DNA from: Salvelinus alpinus
Taxonomy: Eukaryota > Chordata > Actinopteri > Salmoniformes > Salmonidae
Length of the DNA stretch: 64,000 nt
Assembly (NCBI RefSeq): GCF_045679555.1
Contig: NC_092120.1
Location: 11,777,805 to 11,841,804 of the forward strand
Reading direction: 5' to 3'
How positions within the stretch are numbered: position 1 is the stretch's first letter; every line of letters starts with the position of its first letter. Both the position numbers and the translations under genes were made by a program. Below, in pieces: positions 37,201-49,200 of the stretch. The notes beneath the pieces were generated by a model. The model searched no databases. It saw nothing but the letters and a program-made list of their open reading frames with translations, and was not told where the DNA came from.

Positions 37201-40200
37201 GTACAAAGCTCTCCCCCAGCCTCCATTTGAAGCAGATGAAGCAGATGCTAAGCTACAGGACTGTTTGCTAACACAGACTGGAATATGTTCCAGGATTCTT
37301 CCGATGGCATTAAGGAGTACACCACATCAGTCACTGGCTTCATCAATAAGTGCATCGATGACGTCGTCCCCACAGTGACTGTACATAAATACCCCAACCA
37401 GAAGTCATGGATTACAGGCAACATCCGCACTGAGCTAAAGGGTAGAGCTGCCGCTTTCAAGGAGCGGGACTCCAACCCGGATGCTGTTAAGAAATCCCAC
37501 TATGCTCTCTGACGAACCATCAAACAGGCAAAGCATCAATACAGGACTAAGATTGAATCGTATTACACCGGCTCCGACGCTCGTCAGATGTGGCAGGGCT
37601 TGCGAACTATTACAGACTACAAAGGGAAGCACAGCCGCAAGCTGCCCAGCGACACGAGCCTACCAGACAGTTAAATCACTTCTATGCTCGCACTCGAGGC
37701 AAGTAACACTGAAACAGGCATGAGAGCATCAGCTGTTCCAGAAGACTGTGTGATCATGAGCTCCGAAGCCGTTGTGAGTAAGACCTTTAAACATGTCAAT
37801 ATTCACAAGGCCGCAGGTGCCAGACGGATTACCAGGATATGTACTCCAAGCATGCACTGACCACCTTGCAAGTGTATTCACTGACATTTTTAACCTGTCC
37901 CTGACTGAGTCTGTAATAACAACATGTTTCTAGCAGACCCCCAAAGTCCCTGTGCCCAAGAACACTAAGATAACCTGCCTAAATGACTACCGACTCATAG
38001 CACTCACGTCTGTAGCCATGAAATGCTTTGAAAAGCTAGTCATGGCTCACATCAACACCATTATACCAGAAACCCTAGACCCACACCAATTTGCCCACCG
38101 CCCCAACAGATCCACAGATGATGCCAACTCGATTGTACTCCACACTACCCTTTCCCACGTGGACAAAAGGAACACCTATGTGAGAATGCTATTCATTGAC
38201 TACAGCTCAGCGTTCAACATCATAGTGCTCTCAAAGTTCATCACTAAGCAAAGGACCCTGGGACTAAACACCTGCCTCTGCAACTGGATCCTGGACTTCC
38301 TGACGGGCTGCCCCCAGGTGGTAAGGGTAGGTAACAACACATCCGCCACCTCAACAAAGGGGCCCCTCAGGGGTGCGTGCCTCATATACTCCCTGTTCAC
38401 TCATGACTGCATGGCCAGGCATGACTCCAACACCATCATTAAGTCTGCCGATGACACAACTGTGGTAGGCCTGATCACTGACAACGATGAGACAGCCTAT
38501 AGGGAGGAGGTCAGAGACCTGGCTGTGTGGTGCCAGTGTAAGAGAGTTAAAATGGTTATTACATCAAACTAGTGCACAACGCAAAACAGAACCTCCAGGT
38601 TAAGGGTCAGTGGCCCAAGCCCGCAAAAAGGAATATTCCAAGTTCAGACAGAAGGGGGGAGTCAGATCGCTATGATCGCCAGGAACTTAACCTTTGGTTT
38701 CTATTTTCAATTGTTGCGCTACTAGTATTGCCTGTTAATGTTAAGTAGGCAGCTACAGTAGCTTGATGATATTAACATCTTCGGTTTTTCTTTCATTGAA
38801 TGTATTTTATTTAATCTGGGTGCTTACGTCACCTACTAACACCCTGATACTAACCGTAGCTACCGTTCTTCTCAGTCCAAGAAAACACAGAGAGAAAGGT
38901 ATGTGTCGCAGATTACTCCGGTGTAGAAGTCCGTAATGTTAAATAAATAAAGCATCCCAAGGTGAATCATATAGGTATTGTTATAAGGGAGTGTGAGACG
39001 ATTGAAACAAGTAAGTTTCAGAGTTTTATCATTGCTATTGATATAGTTTTACAGAGTGCTAAAAAGTATTGCTGTCTGTAAAACTATATCAGCACTCTGT
39101 AAAACTATACATATTGGAGTGCCAACAGAGGAAGCTTGTCAAAGGTAAGGCATGAATTATATCTTTATTTCTGCGTTTTGTGTCGCGCCAGGAGGGTTGA
39201 AATATGATGGTCTGTGATTGTTTGCTTGGGTGCTATCCTCAGATAATAGCATTGTTTGCTTTTGCCGTAAAGCATTTTTGAAATTTGACACGTTGGCTGG
39301 ATTCACAACAAGTGTAGCTTTAATTTGGTATATTAAATATGTGATTTCATGTAAGTTAAATTTTTATAGTAATTTATTTGAATTTGGCGCTCTGCATTTT
39401 CACTGGATGTTGGCCAGGTGGGACGCTACCGTTCCACATATCCCAGAGAGGTTAAACAGCCAACACTAACATAGACAGGCTGCTGCCAACATACATACTC
39501 AAATCACTGGCCACTTTTAATAAATGGATTTAATAATGGTATCACTAGTCACTTTAAATAATGCCACTTTAATAATGTTTACATATCCTACATTACACAT
39601 CCCATATGAATATACTGTATTTTATACCATCTATTGCATCTTGTCTAGGCCGCACGGCCATTGCTCATCCATATATTTATATGTACATATTCTTATTCCA
39701 TCCCTTAACATTTGTGTGTATAAGGTAGTCGTTGTGAATTTGTTACATTACTTGTTAGATATTACTGCACTGTCGGAACTAGAAGCATAAGCATTAAGCT
39801 ACACTCACATTAACATCTGCTCACCATGAGTATGTGGCCAATAAAATTTGATTTGGTGTGTGCTTGTCTCCACCCCCCTCCAGGTGTCGCCTATCTTCCT
39901 CATTATCCCCAGTGTATTTATAACTGTGTTCTCTGTTTGTCTGTTGCTAGTTCATCTTGTCTTGTCAGGTCTTACTAGCGGGTTTTCCCTTCTCCCTGCT
40001 TTCTCAAGTTCTGTTTCCTAGTTTCCCCGGTTCTGACCATTCTGTTTGCCCTGACCCCGAGCCTGCCTGCCGTTCTGTACCTGCCTGACTCTGCCCTGAA
40101 TTACGGACCTCTGCCTGCCTTTGACCTGTCTTTTGCCTGCCCCCTGTTTGGGTCAAGAAACATCTGTGACTCTAGCTGTCTGCATCTAGGTCTTATCCTG

Positions 40201-43200
40201 AGTTCTGATAGTCTCTTCATTGTTGGTAAGCAGGCCTACTATAGTTGTGTCGTCTGCAAACTTGATGATTGAGTTTGAGGCATGTGTGGCCATGCAGTCA
40301 TGAGTGTAAAGGGAGTACAGGAAGGGGCTGAGCACACAACTTTGTGGGGCCCCTGTGTTGAGGATCGGTGAAGTGAAAGTGGTGTTACCTACCTTCACCA
40401 CCTGGGGGCGGCCCATCGGGAAGTCCAGGACCCAGTTGCACAGGGCGGGATTCAGATCCAGGGCCCTTACATTCTTACATAGGTATTCCTCTTGTCCAGA
40501 TGGGATAGGGCAATGTGCAGTGCAATGGCGATTGCATCATCTGTGGATCTTTTGGGGCGGTAAGCAAATTTAAGTGGGTCTAGGGTGTCAGGTAAGGTAG
40601 AGGTGATATGATCCTTAACTAGCCTCTCAGAGCACTTCAGGATGACAGAAGTGAGTGCTACGGGACGATAGTCATTTAGTACAGTTACCTTTGCTTTCTT
40701 GGGTACAGGAACAATGGTGGACATCTTGAAGCAGGTAGGGACAGCAGACTGGGATAGTGAGAGATTGAATATGTCGGTAAACACTCCACCCAGCTGGTCT
40801 GCTCATGCTCTGAGGATGCGGCTAGGGATGCCATCTGGGGCGGCAGCCTTGCGAGGGTTTACACGCTTAAATGTCTTGGCTGGTTTTCCCTTTGTAGTCC
40901 ATGATTGTCTGTAGACCCTGCCACATACGTCTTGTGTCTGAACCTTTGAATTGTGACTCCACTTTGTCTCTGTACAGAGGAAATAACTTCACTGTTTGTA
41001 TTCAAGCATATTCGCAGTCACCTTGCCATGGTTAAATGCGGTGGCTTGCGCTTTCAGTTTAGCATTAATGATGCCATCTACCCACGGTTTCTGGTTTGGG
41101 TATGTTTTAATAGTCACAGTGGGAACAGCATCCCCTTTACACTTCCTGAGGAACTCAGTGAAGCATGGATTCTGATTGGTTAGACCAGCGTTGAATAGAC
41201 CTTAGCACAGGTACTTCCTGTTTGAGTTTCTGCCTATAGGAAGAGAGGAGCAAAATGGAGTTGTGATTTGATTTGCCGAGGCGGGGGAGGGCCTTGTAGG
41301 CAAAGAATAGCAGTGGTCGTGTGTTTTCCCTTCACTACAGTCAATTTGTTGATAGAACTTCGGTAGCATTTTCCTCAAATTTGCTATGTTAAAATCCACA
41401 GCTACAATAAATGCCGCCTCAGGATATGTGGTTTCAGTGCCACTGACATGGCCCGCTACTAAAACCTGCGGGCTCTCCTTCACAGCAGCCAACGTAAGTA
41501 AAACATTTAAATGTGTTAACCCTCGCAAAGCTGCCGGCCCAGATGGCATCCCTAGCCGTGTCCTCAGAGCATGCGCAGACCAGCTGGCTGGTGTGTTTAC
41601 GGATATATTCAATCAATCCCTATCCCAGTCTGCTGTTCCCACATGCTTCAAGTGGGCCACCATTGTTCCTGTTCCCAAGAAAGCTAAGGTAACTGAGTTA
41701 AACGACTATCGCCCCGTAGCACTCACTTCCGTCATCATGAAGTGTTTTGAGAGACTAGTCAAGGATCACATCACCTCCACCCTACCTGACACCCTAACCT
41801 ATCTGGACAAAGAGGAATACCTATGTAAGAATGCTGTTCATCGACTACAGCTCAGCATTAAATACCATAGTACCCTCCAAACTCTTCATTAAGCTCGAGA
41901 CCCTGGGTCTCGACCCCGCCTTGTGCAACTGGGTCCTGGACTTTCTGACGGGCCGCCCACAGGTGGTGAGGGTAGGAAACAACATCTCCAGCCCGCTGAT
42001 CCTCAACACTGGGGCCCCACAAGGGTGCGTGCTCAGCCCTCTCCTGTACTCCCTGTTCACCCATGACTGCGTGGCCATGCACTCCTCCAACTCAATCATC
42101 AAGTTTGCAGACGGCGCTACAGTGGTAGGCTTGATTACCAACAACGACAAGACGGCCTACAGGGAGGAGGTGAGGGCCATTGGAGTGTGGTGTCAGGAAA
42201 ATAACCTGTCACTCAACGTAAACAAAACAAAGGAGATGATCGTAGACTTCAGGAAACAGCAGAGGGAGCACCCCCTATCCACATCGACAAGACAGCAGTG
42301 GAGAAGGTGGAAAGTTTTAAGTTCCTCGGCGTACACATCACGGACAAACTTATATGGTCCACCCACCCAGACAGCGTGGTGAAGAAGGCGCAACAGCGCC
42401 TCTTCAACCTCAGGAGGCTGAAGAAATTTGGCTTGTCACCAAAACACTTACAAACTTTTACAGATGCACAATCGAGAGCATCCTGTCGGGCTGTATCACC
42501 GCCTGGTATTGCAACTGCTCCACCCACATCCGCAAGGCTCTCCAGAGGGTAGTGAGGTCTGCACAACGCATCACCGGGGGGCAAACTACCTGCCCGCCCT
42601 GACACCTACGCCACCCGATGTCACAGGAAGGCCAAAAAGATAATCAAGGACAACAATCACCCGAGTCACTGCCTGTTGTCCCCGCTATCATCCAGAAGGC
42701 GAGGTCAGTAAATCAAAGCTGGGTCCGAGAGAATGAAAAACAGCTTCTATCTCAAGGCCATCAGACTGTTAAACAGCCATCACTAACATTGAGTGGCTGC
42801 TGCCAACATACTGACTCAAATATCTAGCCACTTTTAAAATAAAAAATGTGATGTAACAAATATATCACTAGTCACTTTAAACAATGCCACTTTATATAAT
42901 GTTTACATACCCTACATTACTCATCTCATATGTATATACTGTACCGTTCGGCCATCGCTCATCCATATATTTATATGTACATATTCTTATTCATTCCTTT
43001 ACACTTGTGTGTATTTTTCTGTACATTTTTTAAATTTCACCTTTATTAACCAGGTAAGCTAGTTGAGAACAAGTTCTCATTTACAACTGCGACCTGGCCA
43101 AGATAAAGCAAAGCAGTGCGACACAAACAACAACACCACAGAGTTACACATGGAATAAACAAGCGTACAGTCAATAACACAATAGAAAAAAAAGAAAGTC

Positions 43201-46200
43201 TATATACAGTGTGTGCAAATGGCGTGAAGAGGTAAGGCAATAAATTGGCCAAAGAGGCGAAGTAATTACAATTTAGCAGATTAACACCGGAGTGATAGAT
43301 GAGCAGATGATGATGTGCAAGTAGTGATACTGGTGTGCAAAAGAGCAGAAAAGTAAATAAAAACAATATGGGGATGAGGTAGCTAGATTGGGTGGGCTAT
43401 TTACAGATGGACTATGTACAGCTGCAGCGATTGGTTAGCTGCTCAGATAGCTGATGTTTAAAGTTAGTGAGGGAAATGTAAGTCTGCAGCTTCAGCGATT
43501 TTTGCAATTCATTCCAGTCACTGGCAGCAGAGAACATACAGGAGCATACAGTGAGGGAAAAAAGTATTTGATCCCCTGCTGATTTTGTACGTTTGCCCAC
43601 TGACAAAGAAATTATCAGTCTATAATTTTAATGGTAGGTTTATTTGAACAGTGAGAGACAGAATATCAACAAAAAAATCCAGAAAAACACATGTCAAAAA
43701 TGTTATGAATTGATTTGCATTTTAATGAGGGAAATAAGTATTTGACCCCTCTGCAAAACATGACTTAGTACTTGGTGGCAAAACCCTTGTTGGCAATCAC
43801 AGAGGTCAGACGTTTCTTGTAGTTGGCCACCAGGTTTGCACACATCTCAGGAGGGATTTTGTCCCACTCCTCTTTGCAGATCTTCTTCAAGTCATTAAGG
43901 TTTCGAGGCTGACGTTTGGCAACTCGAACCTTCAGCTCCCTCCACAGATATTCTATGGGATTAAGGTCTGGAGACTGGCTAGGCCACTCCAGGACCTTAA
44001 TGTGCTTCTTCTTGAGCCACTCCTTTGTTGCCTTGGCCGTGTGTTTTGGGTCATTGTCATGCTGGAATACCCATCCACGACCCATTTTCAATACCCTGGC
44101 TGAGGGAAGGAGGTTTTCACCCAAGATTTGACGGTACATGGCCCCGTCCATCGTCCCTTTGATGCGGTGAAGTTGTCCTGTCCCTTTAGCAGAAAAACAC
44201 CCCAAAAGCATAATGTTTCCACCTCCATGTTTGACGGTGGGGATGGTTTCTTGGGGTCATAGGCAGCATTCCTCCTCCTCCAAACACGGCAAGTTGGGTT
44301 GATGCCAAAGAACTCCATTTTGGTCTCATCTTACCACAACACGTTCACCCAGTTGTCCTCTGAATCATTCAGATGTTCATTGGCAAACTTCAGACGGGCA
44401 TGTATATGTGCTTTCTTGAGCAGGGGGACCTTGCGGGCGCTGCAGGATTTCAGTCCTTCACGGCATAGTGTGTTACCAATTGTTTTCTTGATGACTATGG
44501 TCCCAGCTGCCTTGAGATCATTGACAAGATCCTCCTGTGTAGTTCTGGGCTGATTCCTCACCGTTCTCATGATCATTGCAACTCCACGAGGTGAGATCTT
44601 GCATGGAGCCCCAGGCTGAGGGAGATTGACAGTTCTTTTGTGTTTCTTCCATTTGCGAATAATCACAGAAACTGTTGTCACCTTCTCACCAAGCTGCTTG
44701 GCGATGGTCTTGTAGCCCATTCCAGCCTTGTGTAGGTCTACAATCTTGTCCCTGACATCCTTGGAGAGCTCTTTGGTCTTGGCCATGGTGGAGAGTTTGG
44801 AATCTGATTGATTGATTGCTTCTGTGGACAGGTATCTTTTATACAGGTAATAAACTGAGATTAGGAGCACTCCCTTTAAGAGTGTGCTCCTAATCTCCGT
44901 TCGTTACCTGTATGAAAGACACCTGGGAGCCAGAAATCTTTTTTGATTGAGAAGGGGTCAAATACTTATTTCCCTCATTAAAATGCAAATCAATTCATAA
45001 CATTTTTGACATGCATTTTTCTGGATATTTTTGTTGTTATTCTGTCTCTCACTGTTCAAATAAACCTACCATTAAAATTATAGACTGATAATTTCTTTGT
45101 CAGTGGGCAAACGTACAAAATCAGCAGGGGATCAAATACTTTTTTCCCTCACTGTACATGTAAAGCATACAGGTTGCAGTGGTGGGTGGTGTAAGGGGCT
45201 TTGGTAACAAAACAGATGGCACTGTGATAGACTGCATCCAGTTTGCTGAGTAGAGTATTGGAAGCTATTTTGTAGATGACACCGCCGAAGTCGAGGATCG
45301 GTAGGATAGTAAATTTTACTAGGGTAAGTTTGGCTGCGTGAGTGAAGGAGGCTTTGTTGCGAAATAGAAAGCCGATTCTAGATTTGATTTTGGATTGGAG
45401 ATGTTTGATATGAGTCTGGAAGGAGAGTTTACAGTCTAATCAGACACCTAGGTATTTGTAGTTGTCCACATATTCTAGGTCAGAACCATCCAGAGTAGTG
45501 ATGCTAGTCGGGCGGGCAGGTGCGGGCAGCGAACGGTTGAAAAGCATGCATTTGGTTTTACTAGCGTTTAAGAGCAGTTGGAGGCCACGGAAGGTGTGTG
45601 GTATGGCATTGAAGCTCGTTTGGAGGTTAGTTAACAGTGTGTCCAAAGAAGAGGTAGAGGTGGATCAGGGAATCACCCGCAGCAAGAGCGACATTGTTGA
45701 TATATACAGAGAAAAGAGTCGGCTCTAGAAATGAACCCTGTGGTACCCCCATAGAGACTGCCAGAGGTCCGGACAACAGGCCCTCCGATTTGACACACTG
45801 AACTCTGTCTGCGAAGTAATTGGTGAACCAGGCGAGGCAGTCATTTGAGAAACCAAGGCTATTGAGTCTGCCGATAAGAATACGGTGATTGACAGATCCG
45901 AAGGCCTTGGCCAGGTTGGTGAAGACGGCTGCACAGTACTGTCTTTTATCGATGGCGGTTATGATATCATTTAGGACCTTGAGCGTGGCTGAGGTGCACC
46001 CATGACCAGCTCGGAAACCGGATTGCACAGCGGAGAAGGTACGGTGGGATTCGAAATGGTCAGTGATCTGTTTATTAACTTGGCTTTCGAGGACTTTATT
46101 AAGGCAGGGCATGATGGATATAGGTCTATAACAGTTTGTGTCTAGAGTGTCACCCCCTTTGAAGAGGGGGATGACCGCGGCAGCTTTCCAATCTTTGGGG

Positions 46201-49200
46201 ATCTCGGAGGGTCCAGATTGTCTAGCCCAGCTGATTTGTTCGGGTCCAGGTTTTGCAGCTCTTTCAGAACATCTGCTATCTGGATTTGGGTGAAGGCGAA
46301 GCTGGTTGACGCTCGGGCAAGTAGCTGCAGGGGTTGCGGAGCTGTTGGCCGGGGTTGGGGTAGCCAGGAGGAAAGCATGGCCAGCCGTAGTCTAAAATTT
46401 CAATAAGCATTTTTCTATTATGGATTTATCGGTGGTGACAGTGTTACCTAGCCTCAGTGCAGTGGGCAGCTGGGAGGAGGTGCTCTTGTTCTCCATGGAC
46501 TTTACAGTATCCCAAAACTTTTTGGAGTTAGAGCTACAGGATTCAAATTTCTTTTTGAAAAGCTAGCCTTTGCTTTCCTGACTGATTGGTTCCTGACTTC
46601 CCTGAACAGTTGCATATCGCGGGGACTATTAGATGCTATTGCAGTCCGCCACAGGATGTTTTTGTGCTGGTCAAGGGCAGTCAGGTCTGGAGTGAACCAA
46701 GCGCTATATCTGTTCTTAGTTCAAAATTTTTTTGAAAGGGGCATGCTTATTTAAGATGGTGAAGAAATAACTTTTATAGAACGACTAGGCATTCTCGACT
46801 GACGGGATGAGGTCAATATCCTTCCAGGATACCTGGGCCAGGTCAATTAGAAAGGCCTGCTCGCCGGAATGTTTTAGGGAGCGTTTGACAGTGATGAGGG
46901 GTGGTCGTTTGACAACGGACACATAGCATATGCAGGCAATGAGGCAGTGATCGCTGAGCTCCTGACTGAAAACAGCAGAGGTGTATTTGGAGGGCAAGTT
47001 GGTCAGGATAATATCTATGAGGGTGCCCATGTTTACGGATTTAGGGTTGTACCTGGTGGGTTCCTTGACAATTTGTGTGAGGTTGAGGGCATCTAGCTTA
47101 GATTGTAGGACTGCTGGGGTGTTAAGCATATCCCAGTTTAGGTCACCTAACAGAACGAACTCTAAAGATAGACGGGGTCAATCAATTCACATATGGTGTC
47201 CAGGGCACAGCTGGGAACTGAGGGGGGTCTATAACAGGCGGCAAAAGTGAGAGACTTATTTCTGGAGAGATTAATTTTTAAAATTAGAAGCTTGAATTGT
47301 TTGGGCATAGACCTGGAAAGTATGACAGAACTTTGCAAGCTATCTCTGCAGTAGATTGCAACTCCTCCCCCTTTGGCAGTTCTATCTTGACACAAAATGT
47401 TGTAGTTGGGTATGGAAATCAAATTTTTGGTGGCTTTCCTAAGCCAGGATTCAGACATGGCAAGGACATCAGGGTTGGCGGAGTGTGCTAAAGCAGTGAG
47501 TAAAACAAACTTAGGGAGGAGGCTTCTGATGTTAACATGCATGAAACCAAGGCTTTTTCGATTACAGAAGTCAACAAATGAGAGTGCCTGGGGACACGCA
47601 GGGCCTGGATTAACCTCCACATCACCCAAGGAACAGAGGGGGAGTAGGATGAGGGTACGGCTAAAGGCTATCAAAACTGGTCGTCTAGTGCGTTGGGGAC
47701 AGAGAATAAAAGGAGCAGATTTCTGGGTGTGGTAGAATAGATTCAGGCCATAATGTGCAGACAGGGGTATGGTGGGGTGCGGGTACAGTGGAGGTAAGCC
47801 CAGGCACCGAGTGGTGATAAGAGAGGTTGCATCTCTGGACACGCTGGTTATACTGGGTGAGGTCACCGCATGTGTGGGAGGTGGGACAAAGGAGGTATAT
47901 GAGGCATGTTGAGTGGGACTAGGGGCTCCGCAGTAAACTAAAACAATGATAACTATCCTAAACAACAGTATACAAGGCATATTGACATTCAAGAGAGACA
48001 TAAAGCGAGGCATAAAGCAATCACAGGTGTTGATTGGGAGAGCTAGCTAAGATAACAACAGCTAATCAGCTAAGATAACAACAACAGGTAAAATGGCGAT
48101 GAATGGGCAGAGAGTGTCGGTTAACTACAAACAGGGCCTGAGTTCGGGGCTAGGGCCGACGGATTAACAAAAAGTAAACAAAGTGGAGTACCGTGATAAA
48201 TGAACAGTCCAGCAGGCATCAGCTTTGTAGCCAAGTGATCATAGGGTCCAGTGAACAGCAATCGATGGAACAGGGAAGCCGCGGGGTAGTAGTTACTACG
48301 CTAGCACGCGGGAGACACGGCGTTTAAAGTTAGCAGGCCAGGGTAAGTAGAAGCGTCTGCTCCGACATCCGGCAAAGGCCGGTTGAGGGCACAGCGGATG
48401 GAATTACGTTTGCGGACTAGTCGTGGTGGTACGGCGGGGCGCCGTGTCGACGAAGGGGTCGGGCCAGATGGCGAAAGAGGTATTGTAGTTGTAGTAATTT
48501 CGTTTGCTAGCCGGGAGATGCGCCTGGCTCAGGGCTAGCTTCGGGGCTGGGTCACTCAGCGGCAGCTAGCTAGCTGTGATGATCAGGAGTAATGGTCCAG
48601 GGTTTCGTTGTAGTGGAGAAAAACAGTCTGAGGCTGGCAGGTATTATCCAGGCTAAAAAACGGCTGGTGCCTGTGCAGGTAAAAGGTAGAAGGTAAAAGG
48701 CGCTAGCAGTGGCTAACAGTGACTAAATAGCTAGTAGCTAATTAGCTGGTTAGCTTCTGATGGCTAGCTTCTGATAGAGGTTCTGTCTAAGGTCTAAAAA
48801 AATAAATTGCGGATCCGTGTCACATTGAGAGAGGCAAGGTTACCGGAAGGTATATTTAGTTTAAAAATGGAAAAGAGATTGAAAAATAAATTGAAATATA
48901 TACAAAAAGGACGAAAAATACAAAAAGTAAAAGAGAGGACGACAAACCACGTCTGCACTGCTACGCCATCTTGGAAAAAAGAGGTAGTTGTATAAGGTAG
49001 TTGTTGTGAAATTGTTAGATTACTTGTTAGATATTACTGCACGGACGGAACTAGAAGCATAAGCATTTCGCTACACTCACATTAACATCTGCATATGTGA
49101 CCAATACAATTTGATTTGTCTACTTTATTGTCCAGAGTCTGAACTTTAGCAAGTAATATACTCTGAAGCAGTGGATGGTGTGCCCGCCTCCTGAGTCGGA

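Larger units (their letters stand above)
36336..39856 (+). mobile_element. LINE-I with an internal replacement
   Basis: 5' region and APE endonuclease, then reverse transcriptase to LAVWCQ at about 38534; foreign sequence at 38535-39455; then the LINE-I 3' UTR (CAGCCAACACTAAC ... AATTTGATTTG) at 39456-39856. The stretch from the polymerase C-terminus to the start of the 3' UTR is missing. Confidence 0.88.
43013..48982 (-). mobile_element. LINE-II, near full length, with nested Tc1
   Basis: On the minus strand the element starts at about 48982 (TTCCAAGATGGCGTAGCAGT), has a 1-kb 5' UTR, a frame with a 2A-like motif and endonuclease, a reverse transcriptase, a C-terminal domain (43412-43606, [17 protein letters not shown]) and a 3' UTR ending GGTGAAATTTAAAAAA. 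The Tc1 at 43559-45154 splits the C-terminal domain. About 4.4 kb without the Tc1. Confidence 0.92.
41451..49119 (+). mobile_element. LINE-I, interrupted by LINE-II
   Basis: 41451-43012 carries the reverse transcriptase ([74 protein letters not shown], with FADG for FADD) and part of the 3' UTR. 48985-49119 carries the last 130 bp of the same 3' UTR (TAAGGTAGTTG ... CAATTTGATTTG). Everything between is an inserted LINE-II. A 40-codon or so deletion removes [11 protein letters not shown] after PDTL. Confidence 0.9.

Noticed and set aside
36457-37632. Minus-strand frames within the LINE-I copies
   Set aside because: They are antisense shadows of the endonuclease and polymerase frames.
40186-43012. 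Twin-primed (5'-inverted) single LINE-I insertion
   Set aside because: The two oppositely oriented parts both contain the same reverse-transcriptase segment, whereas twin priming would give non-overlapping parts of one copy.
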